Source: Coix lacryma-jobi var. lacryma-jobi (taxonomy: Eukaryota; Streptophyta; Magnoliopsida; Poales; Poaceae). From it: a stretch of DNA of 64,000 nucleotides. Under the pieces are notes generated by a model. The model searched no databases and was not told where the DNA came from. It saw only the letters and a program-made list of their open reading frames with translations. The stretch covers positions 94,118,649 to 94,182,648 of the forward strand of contig CM019830.1 in NCBI GenBank assembly GCA_009763385.1, written 5' to 3'. This document shows positions 19,966 to 30,156 of the stretch, one piece after another (positions within the stretch are counted from its first letter, which is position 1; every line of letters begins with the position of its first letter). Made by a program: the position numbers and the translations under genes.

Positions 19966-21100
19966 TTTTAGGGACTTCGCCTTCGCTCGTCGTCGACCAA
20001 GCTCGGGGACTTTGCCTTCGCTCGTCGCCGACCAGGCCCGGGGACTTCACCTTCGTTCATCGCCGACCAGGCCCGGGGACTTCGCCTTCGCTCGTCGCCG
20101 ACCGGGCTCGGGGACTTCGCCTTTGCCCATCATCGTCCAGGCTCGGGGACTTTGCCTTCGTTCGTCGCCGACCAGGCTCGGGGACTTCGCCTCTACTCAT
20201 CGTCAAACAGGCTCAGGGACTTCGCCTTCGCTCGTCGCCACCTTCGCTCACCGTCGCTCGTCGTCGGCCAGGCTCGTTGCCATCTTCGTTCGTCGCCGTC
20301 TTCCCTCACCACCGCCTCTGCTCATCGTCGATCACGCTCGTGTACTTCACCTTCGCTCGTCGCCGACCAGGCTCGTCGCCACCTTCGCTCACCGTCGACG
20401 TCGCTCGTCGCTGACCAGGCTCGTCGCTGTCTTCGCTCGCTGTCGCCTTCGCTCGCCATCGTCGTCGCTCGTCGTCGACCAGGCTGGTCGCCATATTCGT
20501 TCATCGCCGTCTTCGCTCGCCGCCGCCTCTGCTCATCGAAGATCATGCTCGGGGACTTCGCCTTCGCTCGTCGCCGACCAGGCTCGTCGCCACCTTCGCT
20601 CACCGTCGCCGTCGCTTGTCGCCAACCAGGCTCGTCGCTGTCTTTGCTTGTTGTCGCCTTCGCTCGCCATCGCCGTCGCTCGTCGTCGACCAGGCTCGTC
20701 GCCATCTTCGTTCATCGCCATCTTCTCTCGCTGCCGCCTCTGCTCATCGTCAACCAGGCTCGGGGACTTCGCCTTCGCTCGTCGCCAACCAGGCTCGTCG
20801 CCACCTTCGCTCACCGTCTTTGCTCGCTGCCATCACTCGTCGCCGTCGTCGCCTTCGTTCGTCGTTGACCGGGCTCGTTGCCGTCTTCACTCGTCTCCGA
20901 CCAGGATCGTCACCACCTTCGTTCGTCGCTGACCTGGTTCGTCACCGCCTTCGCTCGTTGTCGCCTTTGCTCGCCGCCGCCTTCACTCGTTGTCCCCTTT
21001 GCTCGTCATCGCCATCGCTCGCCGCCGCCATCATTCGTCGCCGTCTTCGCTCGCCGCCGCCATCATTCGTCGCCGTCCTCTGTTTCCTAAGAAGAAGGTC
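19966..21100 (+). repeat. GGGGACTTCGCC repeat field and about 210-bp higher-order repeat of the LARD
   Basis: From 19966 to about 20230 a 39-bp unit (GGGGACTTCGCCTTCGCTCG plus a GACCAGGC block) is repeated. From about 20340 a longer unit of about 210 bp recurs at about 20341, 20550 and 20762, each starting with the same ACTTCGCCTTCGCTCGTCGC block. After 20830 the pattern breaks into short CGCCGCC/TCGTCGC blocks. Confidence 0.7.
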
Positions 21101-21603
21101 GTAGGTTCATCAACCCGTCGCCGACCAGGTTCATCGACCAGATCTTCGCCCGTCGTCCAGGTTCGTTGGCCTGGCCTTCACTCGTCGTCGGTGTGCATCA
21201 AGTCGCTGCATGCTGTTCGGATCAGGGTGCAGATTTTGGGCAGCTCATTGGGGCACTTGCTAAATGCTCTACAAGCTCGGCACCACGTGTCTTCAACACC
21301 TACTACCAAGCTCGGGGACTAAGTGGATACACTTCACCTTGCGGTGAATGTATTTCCTTTTTCTCTGACAATTCAAGGACGCTCCGTCAAAGTGGACTTG
21401 CACAGACTTCTACTAGGACCTCGCTGTTCCTTATAGTCCTGCAAGCTCCAAGTGGATACACTTCACCAGAAGAAAGCTCTTCAAAAAATTTCTTGAGCAC
21501 CTTACATCCTTCTGGCGAGACTTACTTGCCCGACATCGACTCCGCCTTCTCGGGCAAGCTCAACACGTCGTCGCCAATGGATACAAAGTGCTCAGGGACT
21601 AGC
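21101..21603 (+). other. 3' non-repetitive end of the LARD with polypurine-like tract
   Basis: Contains two copies of AGTGGATACACTTCACC (about 21321 and 21450) and ends with AAGTGCTCAGGGACTAGC directly before the right LTR. The latter resembles the GGGGACTA/GGGGGCTA tracts that precede 3' LTRs of grass gypsy elements. Confidence 0.55.
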
Positions 21604-22090
21604 TGTGGGGATATTACCTCCGTATGCCCCCATGGACCTACATGGGCCCTTCGTCAAGGACAGCCCAGCTCGCGAGGCCTTACAACAGGCAACCAGCTCG
21701 TCGTGCTCGTCAAGGACTCTCCAGAAGCCTTGCCTACCAAGGAAGATCCTAGAGTTAGATCCGGATTCCTTGCCTTAAGGAACTGTTTGTAATCTGATAA
21801 GGACTCGACAACTATAACCCTGCTCCCCGGCTATATAAGGCGAGCATGGACCCCCTCTCATCTGATCTCGATCACAACTCAAATCCCATCGGATCATCCA
21901 ATCAGCAATACAAACCAGCCATCAGAACACAGGACGTAGGGAATTACGGCGACATGCCAGCCCGAACCTGTCTAAATCGTCGTCTCACGTCCCCGTGTCT
22001 ACGCTTTGTAGACGTCTCGCACGCCTCCACCGCTTAATCTACTACCTTGGGCATACCCCTCGCTATACTATCGACCATATTTCATCGACA
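21604..22090 (+). repeat. Right (3') LTR of the LARD
   Basis: 487 bp, TGTGGGGATATT to CATCGACA; about 37 differences from the left LTR by eye. SV1 resumes at 22091 with the TSD TTATC. Confidence 0.92.
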
Positions 22091-24075
22091 TTATCCTTGA
22101 TACTAACCGAGTCATGGAGACATCCGATGTCACCTTCAACTAGACCATGCATTGTCCTTCTTCTAGATTTGAGCGTGCAGGTGATCATGAGGTTGGCGAA
22201 CCTCTTTTTGATGATGAGGAAGAAGGTGCTGAAGGGATTGATGATCCAGCACTTCCTCCACCTGCTGTGCCAATTGGGTTGACTTTGACCATGAGTGCTC
22301 GCGGCCCCGACCCATCTTCTTCCACTACATGGGGGCCGTGTGATCGACCACCTCGGGTTGTACCATTTGTACCCGAGGAGGCTCCAGCTACTGTTGAGGG
22401 GGAGGTTACATCAGCAAGGGAGGCGCCATGACACATTCAGCGCCAACACCCTCCTCAACAGATGATCGGCGACATCCACGAACGCGTCACTCGGTCAAGG
22501 TCACAACAAATCTCTCACTTTGCTCATTGTGCATTTGTTGCTGATTTTGAACCCCGAGATGTTGGACATGCTTTATCTGATCCGGACTGGGTTAATGCCA
22601 TGCATGATGATCTAGAAAACTTTGAGAGAAATCGGGTTTGGGTTCTTGTTCCACCTCCTCCTGAGTGTCTCCCTATTGGTACAAAATGGGTTTTCAAAAA
22701 CAAACAAGGAGAGGATGGCCACATTGTGAGAAACAAGGCCAGACTTGTAGCCTAGGGGTATAGTCAGAAGGAGGGGATAGACTATGAGGAGACTTTTGCT
22801 CCTGTAGCTCATTTGGAGGCAATTAGGATCCTCTTGGCTTTTGCTGCATCCAAGGGTTTCAAACTTTTTCAAATGGATGTCAAGAGTGCCTTCCTAAACG
22901 GCTACATAGAAGAAGAGGTGTATGTGAGACAACCCCCCGGTTTCGAGAATCCCAAGTTTCCAAACCATGTCTTTAAACTTCACAAAACTTTGTATGGTTT
23001 GAAACAAGCCCCTAGAGCCTGGTATGATAGGTTGAAAACCTTTTTGCTTGCGAAGGGTTTTAAAATGGGATGTGTGGATAAAACTCTTTTTCTCCTCAAG
23101 CAGGGCAATGACACTTTGTTGGTTCAGATTTATGTGGATGATATCATTTTCGTTGGTTCCACTCATGCTTTGGTTGCCAAGTTTGCAGATACTCTGAGCA
23201 GGGAATTTGAGATGAGCATGATGTGCGAGTTGACGTTTTTCCTCGGGTTGCAAATCAAGCAATCCCGAGAAGGGACGTTTGTGCACCAGGGCAAGTACAC
23301 CAAGGACATATTGAAGAAGTTCGATATGGGTGAGGCCAAGCCTCTTCCAACACCCATGTCGACCACGACGGCCCTGGATGCGGACAAGGATGGAGAAGCT
23401 GTGGACTAGAAGGAGTACCGGAGTATGATCGGGCCGTTGCTGTACCTGACGGCGACACACCCGGACATTCAGTTCGCGGTGTGTATCTGCGCGCGCTTTC
23501 AGGCGTCGCCGCGCACTTCTCACCGTCAGGCGGTCAAACGCATTATGAGGTACTTATGTTTCACACCTGAGTTTGGGATTTGGTATTCTGCTTCCTCTAC
23601 CCTCTCCCTTTGTGGTTACTCGGATACTGATTTTGCTGGTTGCCAACTTGAGCGCAAGTCCACTTCTGGGACTTGTCAATTTTTGGGTTCTTCTCTAGTC
23701 TCTTGGTCTTCTCGCAAGCAGTCTAGTGTCGCACAGTCTACCACAGAGGCTGAATATGTTGTTGCGGCTAGCTGCTGTTCCCAGTTGTTGTGGATGATGA
23801 CACTTTGCGTGCTTTTGGTCTGAGCTTTTCTCGAGTTCCATTGCTTTGTGACAGCACGAGTGCGATTAGCGTTGCTATGAACCCCGTGCTGCACTCTAAG
23901 ACCAAACACATTAATGTGCGCTTTCATTTCATGCGAGACCACTATGAGAAGAGTGATATCGATCTTCACCATGTCGATACTCATCTTCAGTTGGCAGATA
24001 TTTTCACCAAGCCTTTGGACCAATCAACCTTTGCTAGGTTGAGAGGTGAGCTTGGTGTGTGTTTCCTCTTTTAGT
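22091..24075 (+). pseudogene. pol: SV1 pol: linker, reverse transcriptase and RNase H
   Basis: Continues the pol frame broken at 3097. After the acidic, Pro/Ser-rich linker (to about 22560) comes RT: NKQGEDGHIVRNKARLVA, EETFAPVAHLEAIR, FQMDVKSAFLNGYIEEEVYVRQPPGF and the catalytic YVDDIIFVG, then the RNase H blocks SLCGYSDTDFAGC, STTEAEYV, DSTSAISVA, KHINVRFHFMRDHY and QLADIFTKPLDQ. Breaks: stop near 22139 (F-N-stop), TAG at 22756 and TAG at 23407, both best explained as CAG to TAG, and a frameshift near 23805 where a few bases are missing compared with the SV2 and SV3 copies. Otherwise very similar to those copies. Confidence 0.9.
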
Positions 24076-25557
24076 TGGGGGAAACATTTTGATTCTTGTA
24101 TCATAGACTGACTTCTTTTATTTTGTTCTTGTTTAGTTTTAAATTTCATCATATTTGCATTTTTATCTTTTCGAGCTTCATGTCTATAATCTGTAGAATG
24201 AATATATGCTCTGACTCGTGTATGCTCTAATGATATATGATGATGCTTGTAGCTTAGGCTCTTCTTGATCACTGATACATGTTGTGAGCTGAGCTATTTT
24301 TTAGAACTATGAATATGCTTAATCAAACATAAAATTTGAAACTTGTTCACCATTGAGATTGACAACTAGCATGTGTAGAATATGTCAAAGTTAATTGTGC
24401 TTTTCATATATGCTAGGTTGCTATGTCTATAGTTCTGAGTCTTTCACTTGCTTGGTGTGTTCATATTCTGTTAAAATTTTGAACCATGTCTAAGTGAATT
24501 GAAAAGATCGAGATGGGATTACTTGACAGCACATCACGGTATCGAGACTGTTTCTCATTGCACATTGAGTCAAACTTGAGCCGTGTAGTGTACGACCGAA
24601 ACCGTTGCTTCAAGCTTCTGATTGCTTATGCATAGGCTTAGCTCGGTTGAAAAGTTAGGCAATGTCAAGCTTTCAACCTCTCGCAATCACATGCTGAAAT
24701 TTCAAACTTGTGTAATCACCGCTGCAACTCCGATAAAATTTTGAAAGCACAAGTCTATGTTTCATTCTATAGCATGATGATTGAACTTTGCTAGGGGTAG
24801 TTCACCTTTTATACATGTTTAGCACTTGTGAAACTTCCTGTCTATACATGTTTGGTGCTATTTTGATGGTGAAACCCTTTCTGAATGGCTTAAAACTGCC
24901 CACTTTGCTCATATATTCATATTTCGTATTTTGTGATCAGTTTGAGCCTTTGCTGGCATTTATGCTTGTTGTTGAATCGGTGGATCAGCACTCTTTAGAG
25001 CATATATTCTTTCTATCGACTATATATCTGAAGCTGCTAACCTGCATTTGTGACTCATAAGCATTTGCCTTGTTGTGTGCATTTTCAACTAAGGGGGAGA
25101 AATTTGACAAATCATGTCCCTAGTTGTGTGCACTATTAAAGGGGGAGGTTGCTCACTTGTTTTATTTGATAGTTTTTGTTGGTCATCTGGTTCGGAGCGT
25201 AGCGTTTTTCAATTGGTTCGGACCATTTATCAGCTAGTTGTGTTGAGCCTTTGCCTCTTTCTGGAGGGACTAGTTGATTTACTCAGTTTTTGGCTTCCTT
25301 GATCTGGACAACTTTCTTGCTAGTGGTGTTGAGCCTGTTCTACGTCTTCTTGAGGGCTAGCTTTGCTTTGCTTGGTTGCATCGAGCCGTTGCCCATGTCT
25401 TTGGGAACCAAGTTGTCTCGCTCACTCCATTCGACTTCTTCTGGATTTGCATCGCTTTCGGTCGATTGGTTGAGCTCTCTTACTTCTTCCACCTTCTTTC
25501 TTCTACCATCATATGATTTGTGTTGGTAGTTGACAATGCACTCATCAAGGTGGAGAT
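24076..25557 (+). other. SV1 post-pol spacer with three polypurine tracts
   Basis: About 1.5 kb without a conserved frame. AAGGGGGAGAAATTTG at 25091, AAAGGGGGAGGTT at 25138 and AAGGTGGAGAT at 25547-25557; the last abuts the 3' LTR, and its third G is replaced by T. The same layout occurs in SV3. Confidence 0.7.
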
Positions 25558-26184
25558 TGCGGAAACATGGGTGTATGCCGGATCTTGAGATGATGAGTGA
25601 TTGTCAACTGGTATGATGCGCATGTTCTTTGGCTTGTGTTGTGCAGGTGTTGAGCTCGGATACGGTGATCAAGGGCAAGGTGAAGGTCAAGTAGAGACGT
25701 GTCGTGCCGATGGACCCGGAGCGGTGAAGGGCGGACGTGAGGCTTGGACTGATGGACCAGTGGCCTGAGGATCGGCCGTGGTGGCTGACAGCCTGGGACA
25801 GCGACAAGTGAAGACTTGCGGGTGGACGGAGTGCATGGGCGGTGTATCCCTCTATAGTGTCGGTTTGGTGGTTGAGCCACAGAAAAACCACCAAGTGGAC
25901 GGTTTCCAGGTTTGGGCCTCAAAACCTAGGTGCGGCCGGTTTCCGAGTTTGGGCCACAAAACTCGGGCTGAGGACGGTTTCCAGGTTTGGGCCTCAAAAC
26001 CTGGGCGCTGGTAGGTTTTTCAGTTTGGGCCACAAAGCTCAGGTGACGTACGACAGATTTCCCGGTTTTGGCCTCAAAACCGGGGGATGGCCCAGGTTTC
26101 CCGGTATCGGCCTCAAAACTGGGGGGGACGTCCGTGAAAAGGACGAGCGGCGCTTGGCGGCACGTGGCGGCATCCAGTGAGGTC
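25558..26184 (+). repeat. SV1 3' LTR, first piece
   Basis: Starts TGCGGAAACATGGG. Contains the tandem hairpin array at about 25866-26126. SV2 is inserted at 26185, 58 bp past the last hairpin; the TSD AGGTC is at 26180-26184. Confidence 0.9.
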
Positions 26185-29100
26185 TGCGGATACATGGGTG
26201 TATGCCGGATCTTGAGATGATGAGTGATTGTCAACTAGGATGATGCACATGTTCTTTGGCTTGTGTTGTGCAGGTGTCCAGCTCGGATATGGTGATCAAA
26301 GGCAAGGTGAAGGTCAAGTAGAGACGTGTTGTGCCGATGGACCCGGAGCGGTGAAGGGCAGACGTGAGGCTTGGACTGACGGACCGGTGGCCTGAGGATC
26401 AGTCGTGGTGGCTAACAGCCTGGGACAGCGACAAGTGAAGACTTGCAGGTGGATGCGGTGCACGGGCGGTGCATCCCTCTACGACATCGGTTTGGTGGTT
26501 GAGCCACAGAAAAACCACCAAGTGGACGGTTTCCAGGTTTGGGCCTCAAAACCTGGGTGCGGCCGGTTACCGAGTTTGGGCCACAAAACTCGGGCTGAGG
26601 ACGGTTTTCCGGTTTGGGCCTCAAAACCTGGGCGCTGGCGGGTTTCTGAGTTTGGGCCACAAAACTCAGGCGACGGACGACAGGTTTCCTGGTTTCGGCC
26701 TCAAAACCGGGGGATGGCCTAGGTTTCCCGGTTTCGACCTTAAAACCGGGGGAGGTACGTGAAAATGCGGATACATGGGTGTATACCGGATCTTGAGATG
26801 ATGAATGATTGTCAACTGGGATGATGCGCATGTTCTTTGGCTTGTGTTGTGCAGGTGTTGAGCACGGATACGGTGATCAAGGGCAAGGTGAAGGTCAAGT
26901 AGGGACATGCTGTGCCGATGGACCCGGAGCGGTGAAGGGCAGACGTGAGGCTTGGACTGACGGACCGGTGGCCTGAGGATCGGCCGTGGTGGCTGACAGC
27001 CTGGGACAGCAACAAGTGAAGACTTGCGTGTGGACGGGGTGCACGGCGGTGCATCCCCTCTACGGCTCGGTTTGGTAGTTGAGCCACAAAAAAACCACCG
27101 AGTGGACGGTTTCCAGGTTTGGGCCTCAAAACCTGGGTACGGCCGGTTTCCGAGTTTGGGCCACAAAACTTGGGCTAAGGACGGTTTCCAGGTTTGGGCC
27201 TCAAAACCTGGGTACTGGCAAGTTTCTGAGTTTGGGCCACAAAACTCAGGCGACAGACGACAGGTTTCCCGGTTTTGGCCTCAAAACCGGGGGATGGCCC
27301 AGGTTTCCCGGTTTCGGCCTCCAAACCGGGTGGGGAGGTCCGTGAAAAGGAAGAGCAGAGCGGTGGCGGCACGTGGCGGCAATCGGTGAGGTCGCGTCGA
27401 GGCGAAGCTACCAGTTGTGTGGGCGTGGCCGTCGGATCACCATCTACTTCGAGCTGGTCCAGAATAGCCTTTGGGTTTAGCTGGTTCGCTCTCTGTATCA
27501 TTAGGGGTAGAGTGGGAATAAAATTAGGATAAGTAGAAGGAGACACCCACCTCCCAAACTATCTCAGCCATTTGCTATTTTCACCTAGGGTTTCCTGCTC
27601 TCCCACATCCCTGTTGTAGCAACTGAGATCCACAGAGACGATGAATCATACCTCTGTGTATTTGCTTTTTGAGGAAACGAGACTGTAATCTCGTTGTCTC
27701 CTCGTGTGGAGAAGTTTCGGCTGGAATTCAAGATTGATTCGCGTTTTGAGTTGTGTTCTTCACGTTTTGCTTTTTGTTCTCTCGTGATTTGCTTCGTTCT
27801 CCCATTCCGTGGAACGATTTTCAATTCCATTTGAACTAAGTTGTTCTAGATCGTGAGGCACATCTTTTCACCGAAGGAATTCACCTCTAACCTCACGAGC
27901 TAGTAGATCGATCAATTTTCCTTTCGAATCGGTTTTTGTCTCCCTTGCATCGAATTCTTCCAATTCATCGATTCAGAGTTAGGTTCGAGCCATGATCTCT
28001 TAGGGATAGCTCAATAACCTCCTCTGGACTCCTCATACCAAGTCCAAGCCTGAGTGCTTTTCGTTCGGAGGATATCGGGTTGAATTTGCGGAAGAACAGT
28101 ACAATTTCGGGGGCATCGGACGCTCGGGTCGGGGCATCGGACGCTGAGTTCGTCACATCGGACGCTCAGACGCCACGTGTCACCTGACCGAGTTTTTGAA
28201 GGAGCATCGGACACTGACCATCGGACGTGTCCGAGGGGTGAGCATCGGACGCTAGTGTTTCACTGTAGCCAACGTCCGATGCCTGTCCAGTAAGGTTTTC
28301 AGAGAAGGTCAGTTTGCATCGAACGCGTCCAGTGCTTCTACATCGAACGCAGGTAGCGTCCGATGTAGTGAGTTTTGCACTGTTTCGTCCGCAGTTTGCT
28401 CGTTCGACTTCGGATTAGATTTTGGGTTTTTGCGTTGGATTTCCGACTTCATGCTCTACAGAAATTGGGGTTCTCGCTTTGCGAAATAGCCTGAATGCCC
28501 CTCGCGTTGCTCGGGGAGGTTGAGGTTACCCAAAGTCCATCCTGTCACTAGTTGACTTGTGTGAACTTGAGTGAGGAAGTTTTTGTGGTGTCCCGCTATG
28601 TTCCTAGGGAACATCCACCCATTCTCTTGGGTCGTGGACATCACGGGCATCAGTTTTGCCCTTGGGGTTGATTTTCTGGGACAGAGGCTAAAAGTTTCTG
28701 AAAAGAAATTTAAGGCTCCCATTCACCCCCCTCTGGTCGCCTTTGGTAACATTCTCGGTCCTTCAGAAAAGGACGAGCGACGTTTGGCAGCACATGGCAG
28801 CATCTGGTGAGGTCGCATCGAGGCGAAGCTAACCGATGTGCGGGCATGGCCGTCGGATCAACATCAACTCGAGTTGGTCAGGAATACCCTTAGGGTTAGC
28901 CTGCTCGCTCATTAGCAGTAGGGGTAGAAGGGGAATAATTGTATTAGGCTATATAAGGAGAGGTCACCCCTCCCTCCAGACTATCTCAGTCATTGCTATT
29001 TTCATTCTAGGGTTTCCTACTTCCTACATCCCTGTTGTAGCTACTGAGATCCGCAGAGACGGTGAATCATACCTCTGTGTACTTGCTTTTTGAGGAAACG

Positions 29101-30093
29101 AGACCGTAATCTCGTTGTCTCCTCGTGTGGAGGAGTTTTGGCTGGAAATTGAGATCGAATTGCGTTCTTGCTCGTGTGTTCTTCGCGTTTTCATTTTTGG
29201 CCCTCACGGAGTTTTGCCTCGTTCTTTCTCTCCGGGAGTTGATTTTCGATTTCGTTTGAACCACTTTGTGCACGAACGGATTTGTGATCTTTTGACCGAA
29301 GGAATCACACTCTATTCACTTGTGGCAACAGATCGGTCAAGTTTCGTTTTGGATCAAGTTTTTCCTCTCTTTTCCCGAATTCCTTCGATTCATCGATTTG
29401 GAGATAGGTTCGAGCCATGATCTCCCAGGAGTAGCTCAATATCCTCCTTGTGACTCCTCTCACCATGTTTGAACCTTAGGGGTTTCGTTTTGGGAGAGAT
29501 CGAGTTGAATCGGTGGATGAACTGCATAGAATCGGGGTGACCGGACTCTGCCCTTGGGGTGACCGGACTCTGACCAGTGAGTCTGGTCGTTGAAGGCCGA
29601 GCGAAACCTGTTCTACGAGAGACTGACCGGACGCTCTGTGATTGCGTGACCGGACTCACCGAGCACACTGTTCATTGTGCTGCGTGTGACCGGACGCTGG
29701 CTCAGCTACTGACCGGACGCTCGTGCACGCTGAGTCCGGTCCAATACAGTAAGGGTCCAGAACGATTTTTGTTGGACCAGACGCGTCCGATCCTGACTGA
29801 CCGGACGCTCCAGTGAGTCCGGTCAGTGCTGATCAGCATGTTTTCGCTCGTGGTTCGTTCATCCGGTGTTAGTTTTGGTTTCTGGTTTTTGCATTGGGTT
29901 TTTAGAGTTGTGTAGTGTCTCACTGTGCTTCTCTGAAGCATCCACCCTACATCTAGGGTCGTGGACACTACCTAGCTCTAGATTTTCTCCTGGGGTCATC
30001 TCACGGGACAGTGGCGATAAGTTTCTGAAAAGAAATTTAAAGCTCTCATTCACCCCCCTTTGGTCGCCTTTGTGTAACACTTTCGGTCCTTCA
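26185..30093 (+). repeat. SV2 5' LTR, split by a solo LTR
   Basis: TGCGGATACATGGG to TTTCGGTCCTTCA; 26185-26765 and 28771-30093 are its two pieces, about 1.9 kb together. Hairpin array at about 26490-26753. Its short inverted motifs (GACCGGACGCT and GAGTCCGGTC, about 29540-29830) differ from those of SV1 and SV3. TATA box near 28949. Confidence 0.88.
26766..28765 (+). repeat. Solo LTR of a Sirevirus, nested in the SV2 5' LTR
   Basis: Exactly 2000 bp, TGCGGATACATGG to CTCGGTCCTTCA, flanked by TSD GAAAA (26761-26765 and 28766-28770). It lies 12 bp past the last hairpin of the host LTR. Hairpins at about 27069-27328; its inverted motifs are of a third type (CATCGGACGCT and AGCGTCCGATG, about 28100-28370). 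A solo LTR is the product of LTR-LTR recombination after insertion. Confidence 0.92.
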
Positions 30094-30095
30094 AT

Positions 30096-30110
30096 TGGTA
30101 TCGGAGTGGG
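30096..30110 (+). other. SV2 primer-binding site, mutated
   Basis: TGGTATCGGAGTGGG, two bases after the LTR. SV3 has TGGTATCAGAGC, complementary to the 3' end of initiator tRNA-Met; SV2 has two changes in this stretch. Confidence 0.85.
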
Positions 30111-30156
30111 TTAAGGATCTTCCACCTTAGTCGGTTCCAGATCCACAGAAGGCGAC

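Larger units (their letters stand above)
3098..22090 (+). mobile_element. Coding-free LTR retrotransposon derivative (LARD) made of CGTCG-rich repeats
   Basis: Two 487-bp direct LTRs (3098-3584 and 21604-22090) start TGTGGGGATATTACC and end CGACA. The target was TTAAC in SV1 integrase: 3093-3097 is TTAAC and 22091-22095 is TTATC, so one copy has a point change. By eye the LTRs differ at about 37 sites (about 7.6%), so it is clearly older than the Tat element inside it. Without that insertion the internal region is about 4.4 kb and contains no gag, protease, RT or integrase. A GGCGCGCCAGGTAGG block follows the left LTR and a CTCAGGGACTAGC tract precedes the right LTR; both resemble signals of grass Ty3/gypsy elements. 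Mobilisation by such elements in trans is inferred. Confidence 0.88.

Noticed and set aside
22091..22560. The acidic Pro/Ser-rich region between integrase and RT as a separate gene
   Set aside because: It continues the Sirevirus pol frame in all three copies and is a known variable linker.
25542..27389. Repeated peptide VLRPKPGNRP and relatives on the minus strand across several LTRs
   Set aside because: Produced by the hairpin array (AAACCTGG/CCAGGTTT units) read as codons; the structure, not the peptide, is what is conserved.
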